Of a stretch of DNA of 64,000 nucleotides, positions 12,075 to 24,500 are shown piece by piece. The translations under genes and the position numbers were made by a program. Position 1 is the stretch's first letter. Every line of letters begins with the position of its first letter. Location: the NCBI GenBank assembly GCA_025331565.1, contig JAFREQ010000166.1, positions 248,001 to 312,000 of the forward strand. The letters run 5' to 3'. The stretch comes from Holacanthus passer. Taxonomy: Eukaryota; Chordata; Actinopteri; Pomacanthidae. The notes under the pieces were generated by a model. That model searched no databases, was not told where the DNA came from, and saw only the letters and a list, made by a program, of their open reading frames with translations.

Positions 12075-14818
12075 CGTCTGAATCTGTGAAAACATTTAGT
12101 TTCTAACAACTATGACCAGCTATGTTCAGCAGGTGGGGTTTGTCATCTTTGTTTCTTTATTTTGCTTGTAAAGGAAAATTCTGGTGACAGTAGTTTCTTT
12201 CATTCCCAAAGAGTTTCTTCAGGTCTTCCTCCACCAAACTTTACATATGTAGCTTGGTGGACAAAGCCCAGGGAAATTCCATGAGAACTCGCTGTTCATA
12301 GAGCTAACTTCTGTGAACCCACCTCCTCTCTTCTTTTGTCTGGTTTGTGACAGCTGGACAGTCAGAGGACAGTGTTCTATACTATAAAAAAGATGAAAAA
12401 AGTGTGGGACCAAAATGGAATTTTGAAAAGTGAGGGGAACATGATATGAGTGGGTCGACAGAAAGTTTTCTGTCAGTCGTGTTCAGACTTAAGTTCATAA
12501 AATCAGTGCAGGAGTGCAGGACTTGAAAGGAAATCTTACCTGCTGCTTTCAACACACTTTGTTGGTTTTAGTGACTTAGTAAATTTAGATAAATGCACTA
12601 ACTTTGCAGTTTTTCTTGAGAATGATCTGAAGATACTGTAGGTCTGTTTATTTCCTTCTGTGGGGCAATTTCTTTCATTTTCAGTTCTTTCTTTTTCTTT
12701 TGATTGACCTTGACAGATTGGACCAGTCGCTCATTGCTTACTTGACACTACCTCAATCTCCTGAAATTCATCAAATACTTTTACTACTTTACTACTAGAG
12801 ATATAAAAGCAAATATCTTTCTGCAGCTGCACCGCCTGTTTCTCCCCTCAACTCTCCCCTCAAATCTCACAATGTTCCCAGAAGAGCGGTCATGTTCATT
12901 AAATTTTGAATATCAGAAGTGAACATCAGTGACAGTGCAGCAAGGGGTGTCCATCCAATCAGGCATCAGAAGGGTGTGACGAAACTGTTTGACTGTGGTG
13001 AACACTAATGCATATACACTTTCACACCACAGATTGCACACTCCACTCTCCTGTGTAAGTACGCTAAGAAATGAATCCCCATCATCCATCCTTTTTAATT
13101 GTTTAGAAGGGACCTCCAAGGGTCCACACATATTAGTTGTTCTGGTCTCCCCTTTATGTAAAAACTAGGTTCACGTATACAACTGAATGTCTTGATTTCT
13201 GTCTTTGAACCCTTCATCTGTCTGAATCAGTCTCTCTCCCTCTCTCTCTCTCTCCCTCTCTCTCTTTCTCTTACTCTCTAAACCTCAACTTTTTAGTGAT
13301 TCTGGTTGGGAGTCTATCTCTAATTCTGTTATCTACTGGCCCAGTCTGGCCCGAGGATGGATGCCATCTATAATCCATTTATCAGAGCCGACCGCTGGGC
13401 CTTCGTCCAAATGACAGCTGGCCTTAAGCAATCTCATTATAAAAAGCACCAGGATATAGTATGGAAATATTGGGGGAGGGGGTTCATGGGGTCTGAAAAA
13501 TGAACTGAGGGAAAAACACCAATGGACAAAATATTAGAACAGAATCTTTTTTTAAGTATATTAATATACTGTGTTTTTAAATCACACTGTTGATCACACA
13601 ATGTTTTCTGAAACACAGTAATGGTTATACTACTGCATAACACCAGGTGTTCATGCCACTGGCTTCATAAATGTACAAAGAGGAGAGTGCACTCCTTGTG
13701 CAGCAAGTAACAAACAAGTATCAAGGAAACTTTTGCTCTCACTCTTATTGTTGTTTTCTCCGCTCTTTCTAAGCCGTCTGCCCTGACCGTAGTCTATAGG
13801 AAATGACCCATAGTGCATAGGTTTATGTTTTATCTTGACACTATGTTGTTACCAATTTGTTTGACACCTTTGTTTAAACTTAGCCACATAATGTATATGC
13901 ATCTCCATTGGCCAGACAACTAATTTGATTGTAATCTAGTATCTCCCAAAAACTGTGCAATAAGAATCACCTGTGCCCTTTAGCTGTTTAGTTACAGCAG
14001 TTAAAAAGTAGCAGTAACAGCTAACACAAATGCATGGATGAACTGTATTTATAAAAGGAAGCAAGACCAAAATTTTGTATCTTTACGTGCTCTCACTCAC
14101 TCTCTCTCACCCGAGCCCAGCCCAGCTGAGCTGTTCAGAGATCAGTAGATGCTCCAGCAGCTCAGTGTGACTTCAGCTCCATGACTGGGGGCAGACCAGC
14201 GAGTGGCTTTCTCCCCAGCCCACTCACTGGCACAGTTACACCTGGGAGGAATAAAGGTTACAGATGTGTCTTGGAGAGGCAGATGCAGTTACACCTTTTC
14301 AGCATGCGGCCGGCAGCAAGTTCATCTCCAGTGCTTCTGGATGGATTTAGCTGTTTTGAGGACAGATAGCTGTCTGATCTGTCAAAGATACTTAAAGTGA
14401 CTGAGTGCAATTGAGTTCTAAGTGTAAATAGGGTCTAAGGTATCGTGTCATTCCACTGCATTCAAACTAAGCTCTGTTTGAATTTACCACTGTATGAACT
14501 TCTTGTTATCTTTCATTAGACTGTAATATTTTCTTTTGATGTCAGAGGAGGTTTTATTTATTTCAGAGGCGGTGTGCATTCACAACTACACTCTGTAGGA
14601 ACTCCTGCTGAAATAATGCTCATACTTAATAGGATTTTTCTTTATCACCTGTTTACAGGAGTTTTTAACAACTCGACAAACATCAGTACAGACTATGTTC
14701 TGTAACTTTTCACAAGCCATTATCATGGTCTCCCTTTATCCTGAGTTGTCTTTCTTTAGTTTTCAGTTATCGTTCCCATCATTTAGGTTCCTGTTACATT
14801 AACAAATGTAAATGTAAA

Positions 14819-14819
<1 letters not shown>

Positions 14820-14864
<45 letters not shown>

Positions 14865-14894
14865 GTGTGTGCGTGTGCGCGTGCGCGTGTGTGT
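14820..14894. repeat. (TG)n array with GCGTG tail
   Basis: About 20 TG units grade into TGTGCGCGTGCGCG, a strongly alternating Z-DNA-type sequence. The array directly abuts the 5' end of the element at 14905. Confidence 0.95.
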
Positions 14895-14904
14895 CTTTTT
14901 GTTT

Positions 14905-15151
14905 TTATATCCTGGTGGGACCTAACCTGACTGAACATCAACCCATGGGGACTTCCTGTCACTGCGGGGACAATATTCAGCTCCCCACAGGTTCAGACTG
15001 CTTTTTGGGGGTTAAGACTTGGTTTTAGGGGCAGAGGTAGAATCAGGTTAAGGGTTAAGGTTAGGCATTCAGTTGTGATGGTTTATGTTCGGGCAAGGGG
15101 CTGGGGAATGTATTATGTCAATGGAGTGTCCCCACGGGGATAGTGATACAA

Positions 15152-15153
<2 letters not shown>
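14905..15153 (+). mobile_element. TIR-type non-autonomous element between two TG arrays
   Basis: The left end has TATATCCTGGTGGGACC and the right end has GTCCCCACGGGGATAGTGATA, which are imperfect terminal inverted repeats. The interior has the TTAAGGGTTAAGGTTAGG block typical of this family. There is no coding capacity. (TG)n abuts both ends (to 14894 and from 15154), as expected for insertion into a TG microsatellite. Related partial copies lie at 3663-3740 and 56290-56440. The class is uncertain; it is MITE-like. Confidence 0.7.

Positions 15154-15192
<39 letters not shown>
15154..15192. repeat. (TG)n microsatellite
   Basis: About 19 TG units form the right flank of the TIR element. Confidence 0.95.
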
Positions 15193-15193
<1 letters not shown>

Positions 15194-15303
15194 TGAGCGA
15201 ATGCTTGATTCCCTGCAATACAAATCCATAATAATGCTGTGCCCGCTCATCCAGAGAGAGAGAAAATAAGAAATAGAAATCAGAGGGTGGAAGTGGTGGG
15301 ATG

Positions 15304-15367
15304 GTGTGTGTGTGTGTGTGTGTATGTGTGCGCGTGTGTATGTAACACACATACACACACACACACA
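15304..15367. repeat. (TG)n followed by (CA)n, quasi-palindrome
   Basis: A TG run (15304-15340) is followed within about 5 bases by a CA run (15345-15367). The two are complementary and could form a long hairpin or cruciform. Confidence 0.85.
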
Positions 15368-15586
15368 GTTTTTATGTAGTTCTTATTGGGCCTTTGATCC
15401 AAGGTGTGTAAGGAGCTCTCATCTCCCACTGTGATACTCATACAGACACACACACACACGCACACACACACTCTTGTATTCCTCTTAGGGCTGCAGAAGC
15501 ACCCCACTATGTAGACCATGTTACACACACACACACAAAAGAGGTTATTTTGGGGTCGTCTTGGTGAACACAATGGACGGACACGC

Positions 15587-15608
15587 CCACACACGCACAC
15601 ACACACAC

Positions 15609-15682
<74 letters not shown>
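15587..15682. repeat. compound (CA)n/(CGCACA)n array
   Basis: 96 bp of CA units are punctuated by CGCACA. It is the longest CA tract in the window, and shorter CA tracts lie at 15445-15472 and 15520-15537. Confidence 0.95.
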
Positions 15683-17048
15683 TAACAAAAGGGTTTCCAG
15701 TTGCACGTGTCCAAAATCCTTTCAGAGGTCTGTGAACATGACCGTCTGTATGTGTGTGTGTTTGCACTGTGACTAAAGGCTTTCAGCAGGACAATGAGAC
15801 GTGTGCCTGCGTGTGTGTGTGTGTGTAAGTAATGGCTAATACCAGGACAATAGAAGTGTGCCTGTTCAGTTGTTATCGGCTCACTGGAGACTCACAGGCC
15901 TGCTGTTTTTTTTAACCACCTTTCACCACGAAAAGGAAGAAAAAGAAAGAAATGAAAATGAAAAAAATGGCCCCCACAGAAGATGGAAATAAACAGATTT
16001 ATAGTATCTTCAGATCTTTCAAAATGAACTGCAATGTTCAAAATGTATCTGAATTTAGTAAGTCACTAAAGTGCGTTGAAAGCAGCAGGTCAGATTTCTT
16101 TTCAAGTCCTGCAGGTTTGTGTTTTGATGATGTTTCTTCTGTCATGTGGCTGACATTAGATGGAGCTGTTGGCAGCTTTTCATTTTTTACACTCATGATG
16201 TTTAAAATTTGCAAGAGGCAGATCTGATTTAAGCTGATTTGCTTTTAAAATGTTATGACTTTTGTTGTTCGAAAATACGTGAATTGGTTATTTTTTTTCT
16301 TTTTTTTTTAAATTTATGACTGGGCCTCAATTAGTCATGTTATATAGTTAACTATTGTGTATGTTTTTGTACTCTGTAATACTCAGCTTTTGGTTTTAAA
16401 GCACTTCAAACATGATGGTTGTGGGCAATTTACATGTGATTTTTAAAATTTGTTTTTATTTAACATAAATATATTAATCGTAATTGTATTGTTGTTACTA
16501 TTATATGACTTATTGCATTGTTTGATAATTGTGTAACTGCTGGGTATTTTTGTGAGATAAAAAGGCCAGAAAAGACTTCGAATCCCTGCTATAAATTGTA
16601 TTGTGTTGTGTTACAGTGTGTACTGTATTATGCTCCATTATATTTAATGTTAATGCCAGTGCGCTGTTTGGGTGAAGGTGATCAATGCTGACAAAGTAAT
16701 CACCTGTGTCAAAAACCACAGGTTCACTGGACGTCACTTGGTTTTTAGTCATTTGCAGGGTAGGTCTGTGTCAAAATTGTTTTTTACAGTCTGTGGTCAA
16801 AATGTAGTTTTAAGACCTTATTATTTTAGTTTAGATTGTTCTCACATAGTGCATATTAATAAAAATGAATAAATAATAAATCCGTTTGTGGGAGTGCAAT
16901 AGCAGCGGCCTAACAGCACATTGTTTGGGATTTGAAAGTGCTGTGTGATACTGAAGATGCTTATGGGGTCTTAAAAATTTAAAAACACTGCTTAATCAAC
17001 AAGAACCACCTCAAGACACTTATGTTCTTTTCTCTGTGTCTCTACCAG

Positions 17049-17276
17049 GATGTCTGTCCAACCTACCACCAAACGCCAAGAAGATATCCAACTCATACGA
17101 AGAGCGCCGCAAACAGGCCACCGCCATCGTGCTGCTGGGGGTCATCGGGGCTGAGTTCGGTGCTGAGATCGAACCTCCAAAGGGTTCAGCACGGGCTCGA
17201 GCCGGCGGACAGGCACCTGAGGGCTTCGGGCTGACAAGCGGAGGGTCATCCAACTACTCACTGGCCAGACACACAT
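17049..17276 (+). CDS. wdr7: wdr7 coding exon (228 bp)
   Basis: Encodes residues 39-113 of the part in this window, plus shared codons at each end. It has the highly conserved WDR7 blocks CLSNLPPNAKK, EERRKQATAIVLLGVIGAEF, GAEIEPPK and EGFGLTSGG, then NYSLARHT. The segment GSARARAGGQAP between them is a variable Arg/Ser-rich linker in the family. The acceptor is TCTGTGTCTCTACCAG and the donor is CAT|GTAAGT. It opens with GA, completing Gly with the last base of exon 1058-1171, and ends with T, completing Cys with GT at 24920. It lies in the helical region between the two WD-repeat blocks of WDR7. Identification is firm. Confidence 0.97.
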
Positions 17277-17639
17277 GTAAGTACAGACATGACACACCCA
17301 TTGCCGTATTTAAATTCTGGATATCCACAAATATCTTTTGACCAGTTGTAATTACAACGTGACCAGTCAGACCAGAATACATGATATCTGAATTTACAAT
17401 CTGACAAGTAAGAGTGATAATTCAAGATACTGTAACTCCAAAAATTTTTTCAACTCATCAGAATTCTTTTTAAGATATCTCTGGCAATTTCACTGACATC
17501 ATCGAGCTGATTTCATGTAATAGTGTTACCTGATTCACGTTAAACACTGAAAAAGAATTCTGACAGTCAAAAAATTCTTAATTAATTTTTGTAGAGTTTG
17601 ACCAAAGTCTTAATTAATTGTATTTTGTGGTTATTGCCA

Positions 17640-18290
17640 GACACAGTTAAACCTTCTTGTCCACCTTTTGGTTTCTAACCACTGACTCTACCTCCCTTTG
17701 AATGGCCCCCTCTCCCTAAACAGTAATGAGGGCCCGGACACCTTCGCTAGTCCAACAAGTATTCCCTGTTGTTCTATGTTAGCCACCATGCCAGTGTAGC
17801 TCCAGGGATGGCAGCGTCAGTCAGTCCATCACTTTGGTCTCGACTGAAATACCTCAACAACTGTAGGATGGATTGCCAGTCATGGTCTCCACGAGATCTG
17901 ATCCTACTGACTTCTGACATCAGCTGACCTTTCCTCCAGGTTGACAGTTTGGGCTTTGAGTTAAATACCTCAACCACTTTTGGATGGATTGCCTTGAATT
18001 GTGGTACAGACATTCAATCCCCTGACCCCTTGACCCACCTTGTCCAGTCTAATGTTTCTTATCCAAATACCTGCAAAAGTAATAAATGATTTCCCATCAG
18101 TCTGAGCTGTACGCAGTGTTTAGCATGCTAACATGCTAAACTCAGATGCAAAACATCTTAAATGTTATCTTCTTACATTAACATGTTAGCATTGTCATTG
18201 TGAGCATGCTGATGTTAGCGTTTGATTTAAAACTGCTCTTCCTAAGTTACAGTCTCACAGATCTGCTTACACAGATGTAGACTCTCAATT
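17640..18290 (+). mobile_element. dispersed acanthomorph repeat (GCTAACATGCTA type)
   Basis: Recognisable blocks include AGGATGGATTGCC, GGTACAGACATTCA, TTTCCCATCAG, GAGCTGTACGCAGTGTTTAG, the palindrome-rich AGCATGCTAACATGCTAAAC and TTAGCATTGTCATTGTGAGC. These match a repeat that is very abundant in perciform-type fish genomes (from memory; class uncertain). Internally, the 31-bp segment 17847-17877 recurs at 17963-17993 (116-bp period) with only a few differences. There is no intact reading frame. A fainter relative lies near 36310-36460. Confidence 0.75.
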
Positions 18291-18836
18291 TTGTTAAAGT
18301 AGTGGGTGTAAAATGGTCGTTACTGTTCTTGTGTTTGTTGTAGTCGTGTTGTCGTGATGGGAGGTCACACCGATTCAACCAACCACGATAGACAACCTCT
18401 CACCTCCAGACAGATACTGAAATGTTCAGTGGTTCCAATTTTGGTCCAGAATCATGTTTTTTTCCAAACTCAGAGCTACACAACTGACAAAGTAGAAACT
18501 TCAGTGCTGGATTAGAGGTGAGGAGAGAGATGGGATTGATTTTTACCCACCAAGCTTGACACCTTAAGGAGCTTGGCACTGACTTCCACACACACACACT
18601 CTCACTGAGCCCAGCCTGTGCCACGCTGTGCCTGCAGCGCTGGACCTTGGTGGGCATCAAACCTGCACTAAGCAGAGCTGCTCTTCCATCCCGCTGCTCC
18701 TGAGCTCTGATTGGCTGCCTCTGGGGGCGTCCGCCCAGCGACAGGGCCTGTACTCTCGCTGATAGGCTGTGGTGCGTGATGCTGCTTAGTTGGACCTGTG
18801 CACAGTGGTCAGCTCACCTGTGTGGACTCACTGGAC

Positions 18837-18856
18837 ACACACACACACACACGCAC
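18837..18856. repeat. (CA)n microsatellite
   Basis: About ten CA/AC units with a CGCA end. Confidence 0.85.
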
Positions 18857-21126
18857 AGAAACCCCAGAAAGCCCAAGCCCATGTCATCAGATGAAAACAA
18901 GTCAAGATTTAATTGATCCCCTTGAGGTTCCACTCTCTTACTGACCTCTCAGACTGGGTGTCATTTGGACACTGTGATACTTCAAAATACATTTTTCACT
19001 CAACTGAATAAATCAAACTTCTCAAACTCATCAGTGTTTAATGTTGTCTTAATATCAAGCAGCCTTACTAGAGCTTTTCCCAGATAAAATAGGATATCAA
19101 ATTAGAACATTTCTTAAATCAGAAATCAAAGTTATCTTGACTAAGATCCACTGAACATTGGACTAATTCACCATAGTTTCTCACCCAAGAACAGTGGCAT
19201 TTTTTATTCTTATCCTAAGCCCTTTGCTATTTAGCCTGAGGCTTGTACGTACCAGTGTTCCCAGTCTGCTCCATAAAATTCTCCTCCTGCTCATGAGTAA
19301 GTCTGAGTTTGTGAAATTTGATCATTTTTTATGTAAGGCTACCTTTTGCGCTCTGTTTATTGGGCAAGATTCAGTCAGAAAAATGTCACCCCAGAGTACG
19401 AAGAACTTCACACTTCGAAGCTTGAAATCATGCGGTCAGAAGCAAGTGCACAGCATGAAAACATAGCAGCGGCAGCAGTGTCAGGATCTTAAGGGGATTT
19501 GAAAGAAAGGGAAAATCTTATTACAGCTGTCAACATGGCGTCATCACAGAGTCGTACAGTGACAGAAATAAAGAGGGAATGGTGTGACATGAGATGCCAA
19601 AAAGAGCCTTTTCTTGAGCAAAGTGGTCTGGGACTGAATTGTGAGGCCGTCAAGAGGATGTGACGGTCTCAGAGATGAAGGAGAATACATTCACTTGAGG
19701 TGTCAGGTGTTATCATAGAGGATGCTCACCTGGACAGTGACCTGTATTAAAAACCCAAACTGACAATTCTCTTACTAACGACTGAATTGTATAAATTATC
19801 ATACCAAAATATCCATAGTAGAAAAAAAAAATCTGAGAAAGATAGGGTCCATTTGCCAGATGAAGGACCCCCTGCCATGTGAATCCATGTATGCCTGTTG
19901 ACATGGTTGAGGCTGATTTTCACTGTGGTTATACTGTCATCTAAGGAAACTAAAAGCTAAATGCAACGGCACATTATCCCATGGATTATTACGAGGACGA
20001 ATGCAAGTCATTTCACTTTTGATGGTCTGCTGCATAGAGTGTGCAGACCAGGGGCTAAATCAATCATAATTCACATGGCCACTAGAGGTCCTTGTCACTT
20101 TGACCTAAACATAGGTCGTATTTAGGCATTTGAACAAACGACCGATGCTGTTTTTCCTGGACGACTGACTCCACATAGCGACCTGCTCCTTTAGTTAACC
20201 CCACGGAGAGACTGAACCCTTTAAAACATGTTATTGCTTAATAAAAAGCTCAAGCAGACAATTACAGATGACTGTAAAAAGCGTGTGGTGGGGAACACTT
20301 TTAATGCTTTCTCTCCTCTGTTTCTTTCTCATGTGTTATGATGCTTTCATTTCTGCCTTTTCCTCCATTTTATCCTTCTCTTCTCTTCTCTGTTCATTTT
20401 CCAGCTCTCATTCAGCCTGTTGTTTTTCTCCCTCCTTCCACTCTCCATCTCCCCCTTCACCGCTCTCTGTTATGAAATTGAAAGATGGATTGGTGTTGTT
20501 GGCATACAGCGCTGTGTGTGATGAATGAGAGCTGTCCACCGGAGAGAGGGAGGGTACAGTAGTCTATACAGCAGAGTATAGATTGATGTTTTCATATGGT
20601 GAGGGGGGAAATGTAGGAAAGCTGGAGGGGGAGATTGAGCTAAAGGATGGATGGAAGGAAGGAAGGGTGGAAGGAAGGAGGGACAGATGATAACAGAGGG
20701 AAGGGAGCATTTGGTCGGACAGGATAAAAGAGACAAACTGTACATCAGTGTACCATCTCTGGACAATAACCCTCACAGTAAATGTCAAAATACCTCCAGC
20801 CCCTTCTGAGGCCCCTTCCCTGTGAATGGCGGCATTTTAAAACATTCATGAGAGCTGATTGGAAATTCAGCTTTATTTTGTATTATAGAAAATTAAACAG
20901 GGACAAGCAGGTGATGGAAACTGTGAATTTAATTTACAGTATCTCATTGTGTCCTCATTGTGTTCTTCTGCAATGATTTAATGTCAATGTTAGTGCCACC
21001 AAATGCTTATCTTGAAAAGCTTATCTTGAGTGAAGAAAAAACTTCATTTGCTTTTGTTTTCATTGTCATTCACGACAGTACAGTGCAGAGAAAAACACAT
21101 TCATTTGTTAGGTAACCAAATAGGCT

Positions 21127-21144
21127 AAAAAAAAAAAAAAAAAA
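21127..21144. repeat. poly(A)18 run
   Basis: 18 consecutive A residues. This could be the tail of a degraded retroelement, but no element is recognisable upstream. Confidence 0.9.
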
Positions 21145-21299
21145 GTAGGTTAGATACATCATCATGCAGAAACCTGTCAGGTCACCTCGGAAAAATTATT
21201 TTAATGATTAGTAACTTCTTACATTTTAGTAACATTTTAGTATCGGCCACATACTTGGACTTCACATTGACTGGTCAGACCAGAGATTAGTACAGTGAA

Positions 21300-21545
21300 A
21301 GTAATGTCCACTTGTCCACTCAAGGATGATCTGATAAGAAATTTGATGATCAAAGGTCAAATTCACTGTGACCTCACAAAGCAAGTTTTTGGCCATAACT
21401 TAAGAATTCATATGCTAATTATGATAAGAATTTCACGCAAATGTCTAATAGAACAAAATCGTGATGTGATGACGGTTTTTATCCAAAAGGTCAAAGGTCA
21501 ACTTCACTGTGACATCATAAAGTTCTGCAAAACCACTTTTTAAGA
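21300..21545 (+). mobile_element. dispersed repeat with internal duplication and AGGTCA motifs
   Basis: CAAAGGTCAAATTCACTGTGAC at about 21351 and CAAAGGTCAACTTCACTGTGAC at about 21492 are two versions of one unit with a period near 141 bp. Each is followed by GACNTCA(C/T)AAAG. The text TTTTTGGCCATAACTTAAGA is characteristic of a common fish interspersed repeat (from memory). The second unit contains a perfect DR1. Confidence 0.65.
21488..21500 (+). promoter_or_regulatory. perfect DR1 motif (AGGTCA-A-AGGTCA)
   Basis: This is the consensus for RXR heterodimers, HNF4 and COUP-TF, seen exactly. It sits inside a dispersed repeat, so it may be repeat-borne; occupancy is unknown. Confidence 0.45.
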
Positions 21546-24500
21546 ATGAAAATCCACCACAAGCTCATTGGTTTCACTGTTATTGAGCTTCAGGTGATTG
21601 TCATGCCACCATGTGACAAAGCTCTCTGTCAGTCCTCTTTACTCCTCTGTTAAAATAGTCTCTCAATGAAAACTGCGTTTTTCTCACTGGAAATTATTCA
21701 CTGATTTCACACATGACAAAATAGTGACTTCCATTTCACCAAAAATACACTTAATACCTTTTTATTACATTTCTTCAAAGTCTTCACTGTATATATGGTA
21801 TGAGTCTGGACAGACATGGATGTAAACTGCAACTTGACTGGATGGTGAAGGAATACAACCACGAGACAATAATTCTTGTTTTTTAAAATTTCTTTCTCCC
21901 CCTCTCTGCAGCCAGTCTGATCCGGCTCTCATCCACTAACCAAGTCCCCAACATTGATTTACCTTCACCTCTCATTTAAGCTGCGAGGAAGAGAGAGAAA
22001 AGGGGGGGCAGGGCAGATGGAGGAAAGAAAGTAGAAAGCCTGTTAGTAGTCGACTCGGCCTGGTAAACTTTAGACGTCACCAATCTGTCACTATTTCACA
22101 CTTGCTACTTTCCTCCCTCCTTTATTCCTCCCTACTTCCTTCCTCCCTCCCTCCTCATCCTCCTCCTCCTGCTCTAATCACCCTCTCGATGTTAAGTCGA
22201 CATGTTTACTGCTCTAACTAACAGCTCATTATGGCCAGCTGATGCTTTGTCAATAGCTATTGGTTCATTTGGGTACAGGCCTGCCTTTAAACAAAGATGT
22301 CCACCGTGAGAAATGGACCTCAGTCTGGACCTCTCTCACTTCCTGCTCCTTGACAAGAAGGGAGGGGCTGTAAATTTTAAACCTCGATCCAGCCAATTAC
22401 AGTACTGATTGTTAGCAGCCATCTTTAATTGTCCAGGAAAAAAGAGTGCAAATGTGGTGGTCACATTGGACCTCCATCAGGTTCATTATAAGCACACACA
22501 CATCACACACACACCTGCCCACCCACAGTCACTGTCACTGCTCGCAACACTGAACTTTGACCTCGTGATCTCTGATGCCTGTTCTGTGTTGGGGGGTTGT
22601 CCGTTGGTCCATTTTGTGAAGAGCACATACACACATATTAACAATGTCAGGGGTTTGAATTTGACTGGCGACCTTTTGCCCCGCCTGGCCCCTAAATCAT
22701 GACACTCGCCTCCAACCTCCCACCACCCCATCTTCCCACACAATCACCTACCAAGTTTATTTATTGATTATCAGTTTATTTGAAACTAATGTTAAGATGA
22801 TTTCCTATCAGGATAGGAAATGGATTTAAGCTTATTTCCGACAACACAGACACAGCTTGGAGCATGTTACACTCATTTAGGCCTCATTATTAATTCTCAT
22901 GAATTTAAAAAAACTGGGAACTCTGTTTTCTGTGGTTAGCAGAAACGTATGAGGTGCACCAAGCATGCGGCCTGTTGATAGTGAATTTAGACTCAATTAT
23001 GAGTGTTAAAAATACACTCTCTTTCAAGATATTTATGATTATAGAGTATGTGATATTAAGCAGACTCAAACTGGTGAACTGTAGAATTATTAGGGAAAAG
23101 TATAAAGGAATAGTATAACTGAGAGTGTCATTGATTTCTGTTGGTGGTCTGGATGATTTGTAATAATCACTAACTGGAGGTCAAAGTTCATTCAACCCAA
23201 CATTGCGGCTGATATTTATAGTCCAATGTTTGTATGTATATTGATGTATGTAACAAAAACATGATTGATTTTATCTCTGGTGTTTGCTTGCGTCATGTCG
23301 ATCACCAGCTGAGGGTCAGAGTTCACCACCGCTGATTCAGTCACAACACGCTAACAACACACCTACTCTGCATGTTTGACTCCAGCAGACATAAAATAAC
23401 TGCTAACAACATTAGCGCCGACGTCCATCTCTTACAGTCTATGTCGCCCATAACAACGTAGCACGACGATGCTAACACAGTTAGCAGCCTCTCTCTGTCG
23501 CTGCCCGTATGTATTATAACAGTCATACCCAGCAATGCTAACATAGTTAGCCTCTAGCTATATCTTTCATAGCCCTATCCATAGGCTGTGTGTGTGTGTA
23601 GATAAAAACCAATAAAGTAGGGGGTTTGCCATTTAAGGCGGACTGATGATGAAATGCCAGGAAATCCAGATGATGAGATTAGCTGTGTGTGTCTGGAGAC
23701 TGGAGGACCTTTAGAGCCACCACAGGATTATAAATACTTAAAGTAAATGATCTGTTTTATATTATATGTTTCTTCATATTATGACTGTTTAGCATTTATA
23801 TTTCAAGTGAAAACACAATGAACTGTATTGATCTCTGCAGCGATACTGCATTTGACAGATTTACAACTTCACAGTTGCAGTCCAGATTTTTCTGCACATA
23901 CATCACTGACTGAATTTAAAAGGAAATTAAAATGAGCCATAGACACAACAAGGGATGCATATGGTTTTCTGTCAACACTTCTAAATGTTTTATAAAACCA
24001 GATACCGGATGTTTAATCTGCCTCTCTGTCTTGATTTTCCTGTGACTTTATCTTTTTGAAGCACTTTGCGAAGAATCTGCTAAAAGCTCTGGACCTCAGG
24101 CTTCAGTGGGTGAGACAGACGGAGAGAGACAGAATCCTGGGGGGAAGGGGGGGTGCATGTGTGTGTATGTGTTTGGGGGAGGGTGTGTTATTGAGGGATG
24201 GGGATATTTTCTGGAGCCTTAATGGTCAGTCTGTCCCCACAGAGACTGGCTCAAATGTCAGGTCAGCTATGAAGTGACCTCCATCCCGCTCGCTGTCTTT
24301 ATGCTCACAGTGTGTGGGTGTGTGTTGCACAAAAGTTAAACCATTTTTTTACCTGAACCTCATTTGAAAAATTAGGAATTATTAGTTTTTGTTCATAAGA
24401 AGATATGATTTCTTTATTTGAGCATTCTTTTAATTCAAATGGCTCCCATGTTGTGGTTGTGGTGGGCGGGGCTTTGACTCTGCAACAACACTGAAATCAC

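Larger units (their letters stand above)
1172..17048 (+). other. wdr7: 15.9 kb wdr7 intron (phase 1)
   Basis: This is the largest intron in the window. I see no additional exon with good splice sites. It contains many TG/CA tracts, a degenerate CAGA tract (about 2071-2148), a purine tract (3240-3450), CT-rich runs (3859-3900 and 13230-13272), and a GTATA-like degenerate tract (5620-5760). It also holds dispersed repeat remnants near 3663-3740, 4640-4780 and 14905-15153, a C-rich G-quadruplex-type motif at 9963-9987, and a hairpin at 12037-12074. The regions 8750-9000, 11640-11920 and 13320-13450 are free of simple repeats and look like candidate conserved non-coding blocks, on composition alone. 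Short reading frames here are microsatellite translations or chance. Confidence 0.9.
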
